Shown in pieces: positions 25,624 to 33,616 of a stretch of DNA of 64,000 nt (position 1 is its first letter; each line of letters begins with the position of its first letter). Both the position numbers and the translations under genes were made by a program. This DNA is from Haloarcula rubripromontorii. GTDB taxonomy: Archaea; Halobacteriota; Halobacteria; Halobacteriales; Haloarculaceae. Location: NCBI RefSeq assembly GCF_001280425.1, contig NZ_LIUF01000002.1, positions 372,001 through 436,000 on the forward strand. The letters are read 5' to 3'. The notes under the pieces were generated by a model. The model was not told the DNA's origin, made no database searches, and worked only from the letters and a program-made list of their open reading frames with translations.

Positions 25624-26305
25624 CAGTTCCTCCCGTGGCGGATTCCGTGAGAACGCCAGCAGTGATACCAACGCCGGACGCGACGAGCAGTCCGAGATTG
25701 AGCGGAAGCCCAGCGCCGACGACAGCGATGGCTCCACCGACGACAGCGGCAACGCCGGTCGCCGCGTCTTCGATTGCCGGAACCAATATCGCGAGGAAGA
25801 CAAGCGGGATCGCGAATTCGAGGCCCCAGGCGTCGGGGACGCCAGTGCCGAGCAGCGCTCCGACAACGGTCGTGACCTGCCACACGGCCCAGAGCGTCAC
25901 GGCGACGCCGAGGTAGTACCACTTCCGGTCCGCCTCGCTGTCGGACCGGTAGTTGGCGACCGACAGCGCGTACGCCTGGTCGGTCAGCACGTAGGCGAGC
26001 ACCGCTTTCCACCGGCTGGTGAAATCGCGAAAGTACGGCGCGATGGATGCCGAGTACATCAGCAATCGGAGGTTGATGACGACGGCCGTTGCGACAACTA
26101 CCGTCAGCGGCGCGTTCTGTCCCAGCAGTTCCAGCGCCGCGAGCTGTGATGCGCCAGCAAAGACGACCACCGATAGCCCGACTGCGGCTGGCAGTCCGAG
26201 TCCGGCGTTGACCGTCGCGATACCGGCAACGAGGCCAAACGGGATAATCCCCAGTAGAAGTGGCGCAACATCCCGAACGCCGCGCCTGAACGCAGTGGTA
26301 TCCAT
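25613..26305 (-). CDS. azlC: AzlC family branched-chain amino acid exporter
   Basis: 230 residues with about eight membrane segments. PLLLGIIPFGLVAG near the N-terminus, VVFAGASQLAALELLG and the conserved INLRLLMYSASIAPYF identify AzlC. It pairs with the overlapping azlD. Export of branched-chain amino acids would protect against their over-accumulation; the actual substrate range is not visible in sequence. Divergent from deoxyhypusine synthase across 133 bases. Confidence 0.92.
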   Translation of the reverse strand: MDTTAFRRGVRDVAPLLLGIIPFGLVAGIATVNAGLGLPAAVGLSVVVFAGASQLAALELLGQNAPLTVVVATAVVINLRLLMYSASIAPYFRDFTSRWKAVLAYVLTDQAYALSVANYRSDSEADRKWYYLGVAVTLWAVWQVTTVVGALLGTGVPDAWGLEFAIPLVFLAILVPAIEDAATGVAAVVGGAIAVVGAGLPLNLGLLVASGVGITAGVLTESATGGTDGD

Positions 26306-26438
26306 AGCTTGCTATCCAACGCAGGGGTGTCTAAGCCCTCCGTTTCAGCCGCGGCATGTGACGACAAATCAACACATAATCCGGCCCCGCCGTGGCGAAC
26401 CACGACGTTGAAACCCACCCGCGCTCGACTGCACAGCA

Positions 26439-27452
26439 ATGAGCGACCACACCGACGAGCGAGAGACGTTCCATCACGACCCTATCGGACACGCGGAGGC
26501 CCGGGCCGGAATGACCGTCGGCGAACTGGCTGACAGCTACGGCGAAGCCGGCATCGGCGCGAGCGACATCCACGAAGCTGTCGACATCTACAGCGAGATG
26601 CTCGACGATGACGTGACGACCTTCTTCGGACTGGCCGGCGCGATGGTCCCCACCGGAATGCGGGCCATCGTCAGTGAACTCATCCGCGACGGTCACATCG
26701 ACGTGCTGGTCACGACGGGCGCGAACTGCACCCACGACAGCATCGAGGCCATCGGCGGCAAGCACCACCACGGCGAGGTCACGCCCGAGGGACGGACGGA
26801 GCGCGAACACGACGAGACGCTCCGGGACGAGGGCGTCGACCGCATCTACAACGTCTACCTCCCACAGGAGCATTTTGCCCTGTTCGAGAACCATCTCCGG
26901 GACGAGGTGTTCTCGACGCTGGAAGACGAGGGCGCGGTTTCGATCCAGCGCATGACCGAGGAACTCGGCCGGGCAAACGCCGCGGTCAACGAGCGCGAGG
27001 ACGTGCCCGAGGACGCCGGCGTGCTGGCGGCGGCCTACGAGAACGACGTACCGGTGTACTGCCCGGCCTTCCAGGACTCGGTGCTGGGCCTGCAGGCGTG
27101 GATGTACTCCCAGACCAGCGAGTTCACGGTCGACGCGCTTGCGGACATGACACAGATTACGGATATCGCGTACGAGGCCGACAGCGCCGGCGCGATGGTC
27201 GTCGGCGGTGGCGTCCCGAAGAACTACGTCCTCCAGACGATGCTCGTCTCGCCCGACGCCTACGACTACGCCGTCCAGTTGACGATGGACCCCTCGAACA
27301 CCGGCGGCCTCTCCGGTGCGACGCTCGATGAGGCCCGCTCGTGGGGGAAACTTGAAAAGGACGCCCGGAATGTCTCGGTGTATGCCGACGCGACGATTAC
27401 ACTCCCACTGGTCGTGGCCGCGGCCCGTGAGCGCCACAGTACGGACGCGTGA
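26439..27452 (+). CDS. dys: Deoxyhypusine synthase
   Basis: 337 residues. FFGLAGAMVPTGMR (NAD site), VTTGANCTHDSIEAIGGKHHHG, and EARSWGKL near residue 303 with the active lysine that forms the enzyme-substrate imine. It transfers a butylamine group from a polyamine to eIF5A Lys36. In haloarchaea agmatine is the likely donor since spermidine is scarce, which links this gene to the agmatinase-family gene at 20106. Confidence 0.95.
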   Translation: MSDHTDERETFHHDPIGHAEARAGMTVGELADSYGEAGIGASDIHEAVDIYSEMLDDDVTTFFGLAGAMVPTGMRAIVSELIRDGHIDVLVTTGANCTHDSIEAIGGKHHHGEVTPEGRTEREHDETLRDEGVDRIYNVYLPQEHFALFENHLRDEVFSTLEDEGAVSIQRMTEELGRANAAVNEREDVPEDAGVLAAAYENDVPVYCPAFQDSVLGLQAWMYSQTSEFTVDALADMTQITDIAYEADSAGAMVVGGGVPKNYVLQTMLVSPDAYDYAVQLTMDPSNTGGLSGATLDEARSWGKLEKDARNVSVYADATITLPLVVAAARERHSTDA

Positions 27453-27563
27453 TCGCTATGGCGGAGGCGGCTACAGCCCTGATTGCCGCTGGATACGTCT
27501 ACTGAGAGACATATATCCCTCATATAAACGGTCTTTCACGACCGGTCGCCAGCCGTACGTACC

Positions 27564-28565
27564 ATGTCACAGTACATCTGTCGGCGGGCGTTTGTCGGCG
27601 GGACAGCGGCGACACTGGCAAGCGCGGGGCTCGTGGGAAGTGCAACGTCTCAGGAAACAGATGATTCTGAAACAACCAGCAACGAAGCGGACGACAGCGA
27701 GCACGGAGCGATGACTGACGAGCCGACCCTCATTGCCCACCGCGGGTTTGCCGGTGTCTACCCGGAGAACACGAAACTGGCGGTCGAGGCGGCCTCGTTC
27801 GGTGGGCCGGGAACGCAGACGGCTCACCGGCGCGCCGACATGATTGAGGTCGATGTCGTGCCAACGGCCGACGGCACGCTGGTCACTTTCCACGACAACG
27901 GGCTGGCCGAACGCGACGGCGGCGAACGTGGCCTGACAGACACTGAGGGACTCGTCTTCGAGACCGAGACCGATACCGTGACCAGCGCGACCGTTCTCGG
28001 CACTGGGGAGACGGTCCCGACGCTCGAAACAGTCATGGACTCGATTCCGCCAAGCGTTGCCGTCAATCTGGAGTTCAAAAACCCCGGCAGCGATGATCTG
28101 CGCTTTGCTGAGTCGTTGCCGGACCAGACCCTGTCGACACAGAAAGAGCTGTGGCGACCGTACACCGAGCGTGCGCTTGACCTCGCCAGCGAGTACGACA
28201 ACGATATCCTCGTCTCGTCGTTCTACGAGGCCGCGCTTGCGACTGTCTGCGACTACGACGACTCGGTTCCCATCGCCTTCCTTTTCTGGGACAGCATCGA
28301 GGAGGGGCTAGAGGTCACCCGCCGTTACGACTGCGACGCGATGAACGTCCCTCGGAACATGGTTCAGGGCACGCCCTCGTTCAACGACGACGGCTACATC
28401 GAATCCGACTTAGGCGACATCGACCTCGTCGACATCGCTGCCGATGAAGACCGGGATCTGAACGTCTGGACAGTTAGTACGTGGTATCAGGCCCGGGAGC
28501 TAGTGCGGGCCGGCGTGGACGGGCTCATCTCTGATTACCCCAGCGTGCTCTCGGTTCAGGACTGA
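27564..28565 (+). CDS. Secreted glycerophosphodiester phosphodiesterase
   Basis: 333 residues. A Tat-like leader (CRRAFVGGTAATLASAGLVG) predicts export. The catalytic GDPD core begins at LIAHRGFAGVYPENTKLAVE (His/Arg/Glu), followed by MIEVDVVPTADGTLVTFHDNGL (metal ligands and second His), NLEFKNPGSDD and a C-terminal VWTVSTWYQARELVRAGVDGLISDYPS. It cleaves glycerophosphodiesters to alcohol and glycerol phosphate, presumably scavenging phosphate or glycerol outside the cell. The acidic linker after the signal is typical of haloarchaeal exports. Confidence 0.9.
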   Translation: MSQYICRRAFVGGTAATLASAGLVGSATSQETDDSETTSNEADDSEHGAMTDEPTLIAHRGFAGVYPENTKLAVEAASFGGPGTQTAHRRADMIEVDVVPTADGTLVTFHDNGLAERDGGERGLTDTEGLVFETETDTVTSATVLGTGETVPTLETVMDSIPPSVAVNLEFKNPGSDDLRFAESLPDQTLSTQKELWRPYTERALDLASEYDNDILVSSFYEAALATVCDYDDSVPIAFLFWDSIEEGLEVTRRYDCDAMNVPRNMVQGTPSFNDDGYIESDLGDIDLVDIAADEDRDLNVWTVSTWYQARELVRAGVDGLISDYPSVLSVQD

Positions 28566-28614
28566 CGAACGCCGATGCCGAATGTTGAAGGGGCGACCGG
28601 CCGACATCGCTAGT

Positions 28615-29085
28615 ATGGAAGCACCGAACGGGGACGCAGGAATCTACGCCCGCGAGTCGTCGTATCTCGACCGGTACGTCCAGCTTGGAGAAGCCGGTGA
28701 CCGGATCATCTCGCTATCGTTTCCGTCGCAGGCGGAGGCCGACGCTGGCAGGGACCACGCCCTGCTTGACCGTATCGACGAGTATCTTCAGGGGACCGAG
28801 GACGACTTCGCGGATGTCACCGTCGGCCTCACGGTCCCGACCGACCAGCGCACAGTGCTGGAAGCCGTCCGAGAGATTCCCTACGGTGAGGATGCCTCCG
28901 TCGCACAGGTCGCTCGCATGACTCCGGATCTGGACACTGACGACGAGGACGACCTCACGCAGGTCCGGGAAGCACTGGCCGCGAACCCCGTGCCACTGCT
29001 GATTCCGGACCATCGGGTTCGCGACGGCCCGAGTGCCGCGCCGCCGCCCGTCGAGCAGAAGCTCCGCGCTATCGAGGGGCTCTAG
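28615..29085 (+). CDS. MGMT-fold alkyltransferase-like protein lacking the active cysteine
   Basis: 156 residues from ATG 28615. The C-terminal half has the DNA-binding O6-alkylguanine transferase fold (REIPYGEDASVAQVARM, then NPVPLLIPDHRV). The usual active-site PCHR is PDHR here: Asp132 stands where the alkyl-accepting Cys should be. So it cannot perform suicidal methyl transfer. Known alkyltransferase-like proteins replace Cys with Trp or Ala and flag lesions for nucleotide excision repair; an Asp is less familiar. The stop TAG shares a CTAG with the converging CPBP gene. Confidence 0.85.
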   Translation: MEAPNGDAGIYARESSYLDRYVQLGEAGDRIISLSFPSQAEADAGRDHALLDRIDEYLQGTEDDFADVTVGLTVPTDQRTVLEAVREIPYGEDASVAQVARMTPDLDTDDEDDLTQVREALAANPVPLLIPDHRVRDGPSAAPPPVEQKLRAIEGL

Positions 29086-29903
29086 ACCCAGAGCCGGTCG
29101 ACGCCCAGCCCCTCGTGGACAATCAGTTCGAGAGCGTTGACGAGGTAGTGGGCGACGACGACCGCGAGGAAGCTGTTTGTCGCGATAAACAGGCCGGCGA
29201 GTCCCAGCCCCAGCGTGCCGGTGACGACGATTCCCACACGGCCCTGTGCGCCGTGCCCCAGCGCGAAGGCGACGGAGGCGACGATGGCCATCGCCCACGC
29301 CGGTGCGTTGAGCCCGGCTACAGGGACACCGATAGCCGCCGCCCGGAACAGCAGTTCCTCGACGAGAGCGATGACCGGCAGGACCCCACCCAGCAGTACA
29401 ATCCAGCCGCCGACCGAGTCCGGGGCGAGTAGTTCCCGCAACGACTCGTCAAAGGCGACACCGAAGCCGTCGGCGAGCGCGGCGGCGAGTTCGTTGCCCA
29501 CCCAGAACCCGACTCCCGCGCCGATACCGACAGCTAGGGCCGGCGGTCCAGTCGAGAGCGCGGCCGCAGTAATACCGAACGCACTGGCCGGGATTTCGAA
29601 GTAGAACGCCCCGGCGACTAGCAGGACACCGAACAGCCCCTGTGTGAACGCGACGTTGGCAAGTAACGCCCCGGTCGAGAGGTCACTCGGCGCGAGCGTG
29701 TCGCGCATCTGCCGCCGCTGGGCCGCTGCCCGCCGGGTTTCGAAACGCGGGATGGTCGGGTCTCCCTCGGGCATCGAGACGCTGTCGACTGTGGACGAGA
29801 CGCCGCCGTCGGGCCGTACGGCTCCCTGTGAGAGTCGTGCGAGACCGAGCAGTGCGGTTAAAAGAAACCCCGTCAGGCCGACGAACGCGGCCCACTCGGG
29901 CAT
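29082..29903 (-). CDS. CPBP (Abi/CAAX-like) intramembrane metalloprotease
   Basis: 273 residues with about seven hydrophobic segments. EELLFRAAAIGVP contains the Glu-Glu-x-x-x-Arg motif 1, ALGHGAQGRVGI the motif 2 His, and AHYLVNALELIVHE the motif 3 His, so all catalytic residues of the Rce1-like glutamate protease fold are present. A soluble insert of about 50 residues near the N-terminus has charged RRAAAQRRQM. The start abuts the lonB stop with no gap, so it is expressed with LonB. Confidence 0.9.
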   Translation of the reverse strand: MPEWAAFVGLTGFLLTALLGLARLSQGAVRPDGGVSSTVDSVSMPEGDPTIPRFETRRAAAQRRQMRDTLAPSDLSTGALLANVAFTQGLFGVLLVAGAFYFEIPASAFGITAAALSTGPPALAVGIGAGVGFWVGNELAAALADGFGVAFDESLRELLAPDSVGGWIVLLGGVLPVIALVEELLFRAAAIGVPVAGLNAPAWAMAIVASVAFALGHGAQGRVGIVVTGTLGLGLAGLFIATNSFLAVVVAHYLVNALELIVHEGLGVDRLWV

Positions 29904-32024
29904 TTATTGGGGACTTGGGCTGCCGCTCTGCCGGCCGACCTCGTGGTCGAGCGCCTTGCCCGTGATGGACTTGAGGCGGTCGACCAGCGAGTCCTTCTCG
30001 GCTTCGCCGGCGAGGGCGACCTCGAGGACCTCGGAGATGTGTGAGACGGGAATGATCTCGATCATGTCCTCGTACTCGTCTTCGATCATCACGTCTTGGG
30101 TGTTCGCTTCGGGGATGATGACCGTATCGAGGCCGGACTTGGCGGCGGCCTCGATCTTGTGCGTGACGCCGCCGACCGGGAGCACGTCGCCCCGGACAGA
30201 CAGTGAGCCGGTCATGGCGAGGTTCTGCTTGATCGGCACGTCCTCTATCGCGGAGATAACCGCGGTGGCGACGGTGATAGAGGCGGAGTCGCCGTCGACG
30301 CCGCCTTCACCGGCCTGCACGAACTGGATGTGGACGTCCTTCTCGGAGATGTCCTCGTCGGAGAACTTCTTGATGATCGCCGAGACGTTCTGGACGGCCT
30401 CTTCGGCCATCTCCTTGAGCTGTCCCGTAGCGATGACTTGGCCGGGACCCTGTGACGGGCTGACCTCGGCCATCACGGGGAGGACGATACCGCTGTCCTC
30501 GCCCATGACGGCGAGTCCGTTGACGCGCCCGACAACGTCGCCCTGGTTGACGGTGAGTTCGTAGTCCTTGCGGCGCTCGATGTAGTTGTCCGCGAGCTGT
30601 TGCTCGATGGACCGGGAGCGTCGTTTGGCCTGCAGCACGTCCGCGCGCTCGGTGCGTTCGCGGTCCTCGGCGCGGGCGATGTCGCCGGCGACGCGGACCA
30701 GTCCGCCGAGGTCGCGGAACTTCAGGCTGAGATGGCCTTTGCGGCCGGCGCGACGCCGGGCCTCCAAGATGAGCTCCTGGACGGCCTCCTCGGTGAAGTG
30801 TGGGAGTCGACCGTCGTTTTCGACCTCCTGAGCGACGAAGCGTGCGTACTTCCGTCGCATTTCGGGGTCGTCCTCGATGGTGTCGTCCATGTACACCTCG
30901 TACCCGTAGCCCTTGATACGGGAGCGCAGCGCGGGGTGCATGTTCTCCATCGCGTCGAGGTTCCCCGCGGCAATCATGATGAAGTCACAGGGGACGGGCT
31001 CGGTCTGGACCATCGCGCCCGAGGAGCGCTCGGACTGGCCCGTAATCGAGAACTCGCCCTCCTGGATGGCCGTCATCAGCTTCTGCTGGCTGCGGATGTC
31101 GAGCGTGTTGATCTCGTCGACGAACAGCACGCCCTTGTTGGCCTGGTGGATGGCGCCGGGTTCGACGCGGTCATGAGATGGCGTCTCCATCCCGCCGGAC
31201 TGGAACGGGTCGTGGCGAACGTCGCCCAGCAGCGCGCCGGCGTGAGCGCCCGTGGCGTCCTCGAACGGCGCGGTCTTCTGGTTGGCGTTGTTGACCAGCA
31301 GGTTCGGAATCATCGCGTCGCTGCCGCGCGACCCGTAGCGGAAGGCGAGGTAGATGACACCGGCCGCGAGAATCCCCAGCAGGACTTGCTGGACGAGGAT
31401 CAGGGCGTAGCCGATGACGATGGCGATGATAATCCACATGAGGAAGGTCCGCATCTGGTTGCGCTTGCGGGCCTCCTCCTTGTGGGCCTCGACAATCTGT
31501 TCCCCTTTGCCGCCGGGGACGGTGCGAACTTTCGGCTCGTTGCCGTCGTCGGGATTGTGGTAGACAAGAACGTCCTGCAGTTCCTCTCGTGGGAGCAACT
31601 GGGACATCGCCTTCGCCAGCATCGACTTCCCCGTTCCGGGGGAGCCGATCATCATCACGTGGCGGCGCTGTTTGGCCGCCTTCTTGATCACGTCACGGGC
31701 GTGGTCCTGCCCGATGACCTGGTCGACGAGTCGGTCCGGGACTTCGATGTCGGCGGTCGACTCGATGTCGAGACCGCCGAGGAGGTTCTCCTCGTCTCCC
31801 TCCAGATCGGACTCGCCGTCAACTTGGACATCGCTTCCGAGTGTCGTTTCGGACGTTTCTCCCTCGCCGCCCCATCGGTCCTCGGATGGCTCGTCGGCTG
31901 AGGGGTCAGAGGCAGGTTCGTCGGGGTCCTGTTTGGCCCCGTTGGTCGACGCCTCTTCCTCCCCAGCGTCGGATGCCTCCCGGTCGGGGTCGGGAGTCGC
32001 GTCGGTGTCGGTGTTGTCGCTCAT
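29904..32024 (-). CDS. lonB: Membrane-anchored ATP-dependent protease LonB
   Basis: 706 residues. An acidic disordered N-terminus (about 1-95), AAA+ domain with Walker A GSPGTGKS at 127-134, two membrane helices inserted at roughly 195-235 (FLMWIIIAIVIGYALILVQQ and LLGILAAGVIYLAF), and a C-terminal protease domain with catalytic Ser580 (GDSASIT) and Lys near 623 (GGVTHKIEA). This membrane insertion is the archaeal LonB hallmark. It degrades misfolded and regulatory proteins and in Haloferax controls membrane pigment and lipid enzymes. The CPBP gene follows directly. Confidence 0.96.
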   Translation of the reverse strand: MSDNTDTDATPDPDREASDAGEEEASTNGAKQDPDEPASDPSADEPSEDRWGGEGETSETTLGSDVQVDGESDLEGDEENLLGGLDIESTADIEVPDRLVDQVIGQDHARDVIKKAAKQRRHVMMIGSPGTGKSMLAKAMSQLLPREELQDVLVYHNPDDGNEPKVRTVPGGKGEQIVEAHKEEARKRNQMRTFLMWIIIAIVIGYALILVQQVLLGILAAGVIYLAFRYGSRGSDAMIPNLLVNNANQKTAPFEDATGAHAGALLGDVRHDPFQSGGMETPSHDRVEPGAIHQANKGVLFVDEINTLDIRSQQKLMTAIQEGEFSITGQSERSSGAMVQTEPVPCDFIMIAAGNLDAMENMHPALRSRIKGYGYEVYMDDTIEDDPEMRRKYARFVAQEVENDGRLPHFTEEAVQELILEARRRAGRKGHLSLKFRDLGGLVRVAGDIARAEDRERTERADVLQAKRRSRSIEQQLADNYIERRKDYELTVNQGDVVGRVNGLAVMGEDSGIVLPVMAEVSPSQGPGQVIATGQLKEMAEEAVQNVSAIIKKFSDEDISEKDVHIQFVQAGEGGVDGDSASITVATAVISAIEDVPIKQNLAMTGSLSVRGDVLPVGGVTHKIEAAAKSGLDTVIIPEANTQDVMIEDEYEDMIEIIPVSHISEVLEVALAGEAEKDSLVDRLKSITGKALDHEVGRQSGSPSPQ

Positions 32025-32063
32025 ACAAACGTTGCTAACATACTCACGGAAGGCCTGTCGACT

Positions 32064-32097
32064 GATATACTTTCTCCCCGTGTCGGTTGTTGCAACA
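32064..32097 (-). promoter_or_regulatory. lonB promoter with upstream palindrome
   Basis: On the minus strand GTATATC around 32070-32064 is a TATA element about 40 bases before the lonB ATG. The perfect ten-base palindrome TGTTGCAACA (32088-32097) lies about 20 bases further upstream, a typical place for an activator. Confidence 0.45.
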
Positions 32098-32164
32098 CCC
32101 CTGAAAACGCAGTACAGCGCCCGAATTGGGTGGGGCTGTATTCCGGCAGTACCGCGTCGTCGGG

Positions 32165-32169
32165 TTTAT
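32165..32169 (+). promoter_or_regulatory. TATA box of nadM operon
   Basis: TTTAT lies 26-30 bases before ATG 32195, giving a leaderless transcript and supporting that start over the longer open frame from 32126. Confidence 0.5.
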
Positions 32170-32194
32170 CAAACCACCACACCCACTGGGGAAT

Positions 32195-32761
32195 ATGCGT
32201 GGGTTCTACATCGGTCGCTTCCAGCCCTACCACAACGGCCATCACTCGATGGTCGAGCGCATCGCCGAGGAAGTCGATGAACTCGTTCTGGGCATCGGAA
32301 GCGCCGACGATTCACACACCACACACGACCCCTTTACCGCCGGTGAGCGGATCATGATGATCACGAAGGCCGTCGCGGAGTACGACCTGACGACCTACGT
32401 TGTCCCACTTGAGGATATCAACCGCAACGCCGTCTGGGTGAGCCACGTCGAGAGCATGTGCCCGGACTTCGACGTGGCCTACTCGAACAATCCGCTGGTC
32501 GTCCGCCTGTTCGAGGAAGCCGGCATCGAGGTCCGCCAGTCACCGATGTTCGACCGCGACCGGCTGGAGGGCAGCGAAATCCGACAGCGCATGATCGACG
32601 ACGAGTCCTGGCGCGACCGAGTCCCGCCGTCGGTCGTCGAGGTCATCGAGGAGATTCACGGCATCAAGCGCCTCCAGCACGTCTCTGACAGCGACTCGCT
32701 CGAACGGTACGCCGCCGCCGACGAGTCGGTCGAGCAGTCTATCGAGGACCTCGACGACTGA
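32195..32761 (+). CDS. nadM: Nicotinamide-nucleotide adenylyltransferase
   Basis: 188 residues from ATG 32195. GRFQPYHNGHHSMV carries the (H/T)xGH nucleotidyltransferase motif near residue 15, and LEGSEIRQRMIDDESWRDRVPPSV the C-terminal catalytic/phosphate motif. It joins nicotinamide mononucleotide with ATP to give NAD. The stop overlaps the start of the SAM hydrolase gene, so the two are coupled. The last 25 residues form an acidic helix absent from methanogen NadM. Confidence 0.94.
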   Translation: MRGFYIGRFQPYHNGHHSMVERIAEEVDELVLGIGSADDSHTTHDPFTAGERIMMITKAVAEYDLTTYVVPLEDINRNAVWVSHVESMCPDFDVAYSNNPLVVRLFEEAGIEVRQSPMFDRDRLEGSEIRQRMIDDESWRDRVPPSVVEVIEEIHGIKRLQHVSDSDSLERYAAADESVEQSIEDLDD

Positions 32762-33537
32762 TGATTACGCTCAGTTCCGACTTCGGATCGCCGTACCCAG
32801 CGGCGATGAAAGGTGTCATCTGCCGGGCCACCGACGCCCGTATCGAGGACATTGCTCACGATTTTCCACGGCAGGATGTCAGAGCGGCGGCTTTCTGGCT
32901 CACGCAGACGCTCCCGTACTTCCCGCCGGCAGTCCATTGTGTCGTCGTTGACCCGGGTGTCGGGACCGACCGGGACGCACTCGTCGTTCGCGCAGGCGAG
33001 CACGCGCTCGTAGGTCCGGATAACGGCGTTCTCCTGCCGGTCGCTCGCGAACTGGCTGCAAACGAGACCGACACAGCGGACGCGTTCGAGGTGTTCACCT
33101 GGGCCTACGACGACCCGGCGAGTACGACGTTCCACGGGCGGGACGTGTTCGCGCCTGCCGCGGCGGCCGTCCACGACACCGGCGTCGACAACCTCGAAGC
33201 GCGGACAGAAACTACCCCGACCGATGACTACGTCGACCTCCGGTTTCCGGCGGCCTCTGTCGACGGGGACGACGCGACCGGTGAGGTGCTCGTCGTCGAT
33301 GACTTCGGGAACGCCGTGACGAACATTCCCGGCGAGGTCCTCGCCGACCGATTCGGTGGCACAATCGAAGTCGACGGCCGCGACGCCCCGGTCTGCCGAG
33401 CCTACGCCGCCGTCGACCGGGGGCAGCGACTCGTCACTGTCGGCAGCCACGGGAACGTCGAACTCGCGGTCAACCGCGGTCGCGGCGACGAAGCGTTCGG
33501 TGTCAGTGCCGGAGATACTGTGGCCCTGTCGCTGTGA
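32761..33537 (+). CDS. S-adenosylmethionine hydrolase (DUF62 family)
   Basis: 258 residues. LSSDFGSPYPAAMKGVI near the N-terminus, VVDPGVGTDRDALV, VGPDNGVLLPVA and FHGRDVFAPAAA are the blocks of the SAM hydroxide adenosyltransferase/fluorinase family. Archaeal members hydrolyse SAM to adenosine and methionine; there is no sign of the halogenase loop. Overlap with nadM makes an adenine-nucleotide pair: one builds NAD from ATP, the other releases adenosine. Confidence 0.9.
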   Translation: MITLSSDFGSPYPAAMKGVICRATDARIEDIAHDFPRQDVRAAAFWLTQTLPYFPPAVHCVVVDPGVGTDRDALVVRAGEHALVGPDNGVLLPVARELAANETDTADAFEVFTWAYDDPASTTFHGRDVFAPAAAAVHDTGVDNLEARTETTPTDDYVDLRFPAASVDGDDATGEVLVVDDFGNAVTNIPGEVLADRFGGTIEVDGRDAPVCRAYAAVDRGQRLVTVGSHGNVELAVNRGRGDEAFGVSAGDTVALSL

Positions 33538-33558
33538 GAACGCGTTACTGCTCGGCGG

Positions 33559-33608
33559 TTTAGGGACGCCAAAAGATCGGTGGTGTTAAGTCTTTTAGGT
33601 CACCCTAA
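33559..33608 (+). promoter_or_regulatory. Iron-box (DtxR/Idr-like) operators upstream of DUF5059 protein
   Basis: The main dyad is TTAGG-TCAC-CCTAA (33595-33608), ending eight bases before ATG 33617, where transcription should start. A weaker copy, TTTAGG-GACG-CCAAAA (33559-33574), differs from TTTAGG-N4-CCTAAA by one base. This architecture is that of haloarchaeal metal-dependent repressors. Iron starvation would release it. Confidence 0.6.
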
Positions 33609-33616
33609 TCGTCTGT

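Noticed and set aside
26331..27437. Minus-strand open frame opposite deoxyhypusine synthase
   Set aside because: Shadow; the plus-strand gene has all catalytic motifs.
30600..31901. 433-codon open frame opposite lonB
   Set aside because: Antisense shadow of lonB; sequence is Val/Asp/Leu-rich without any motif.
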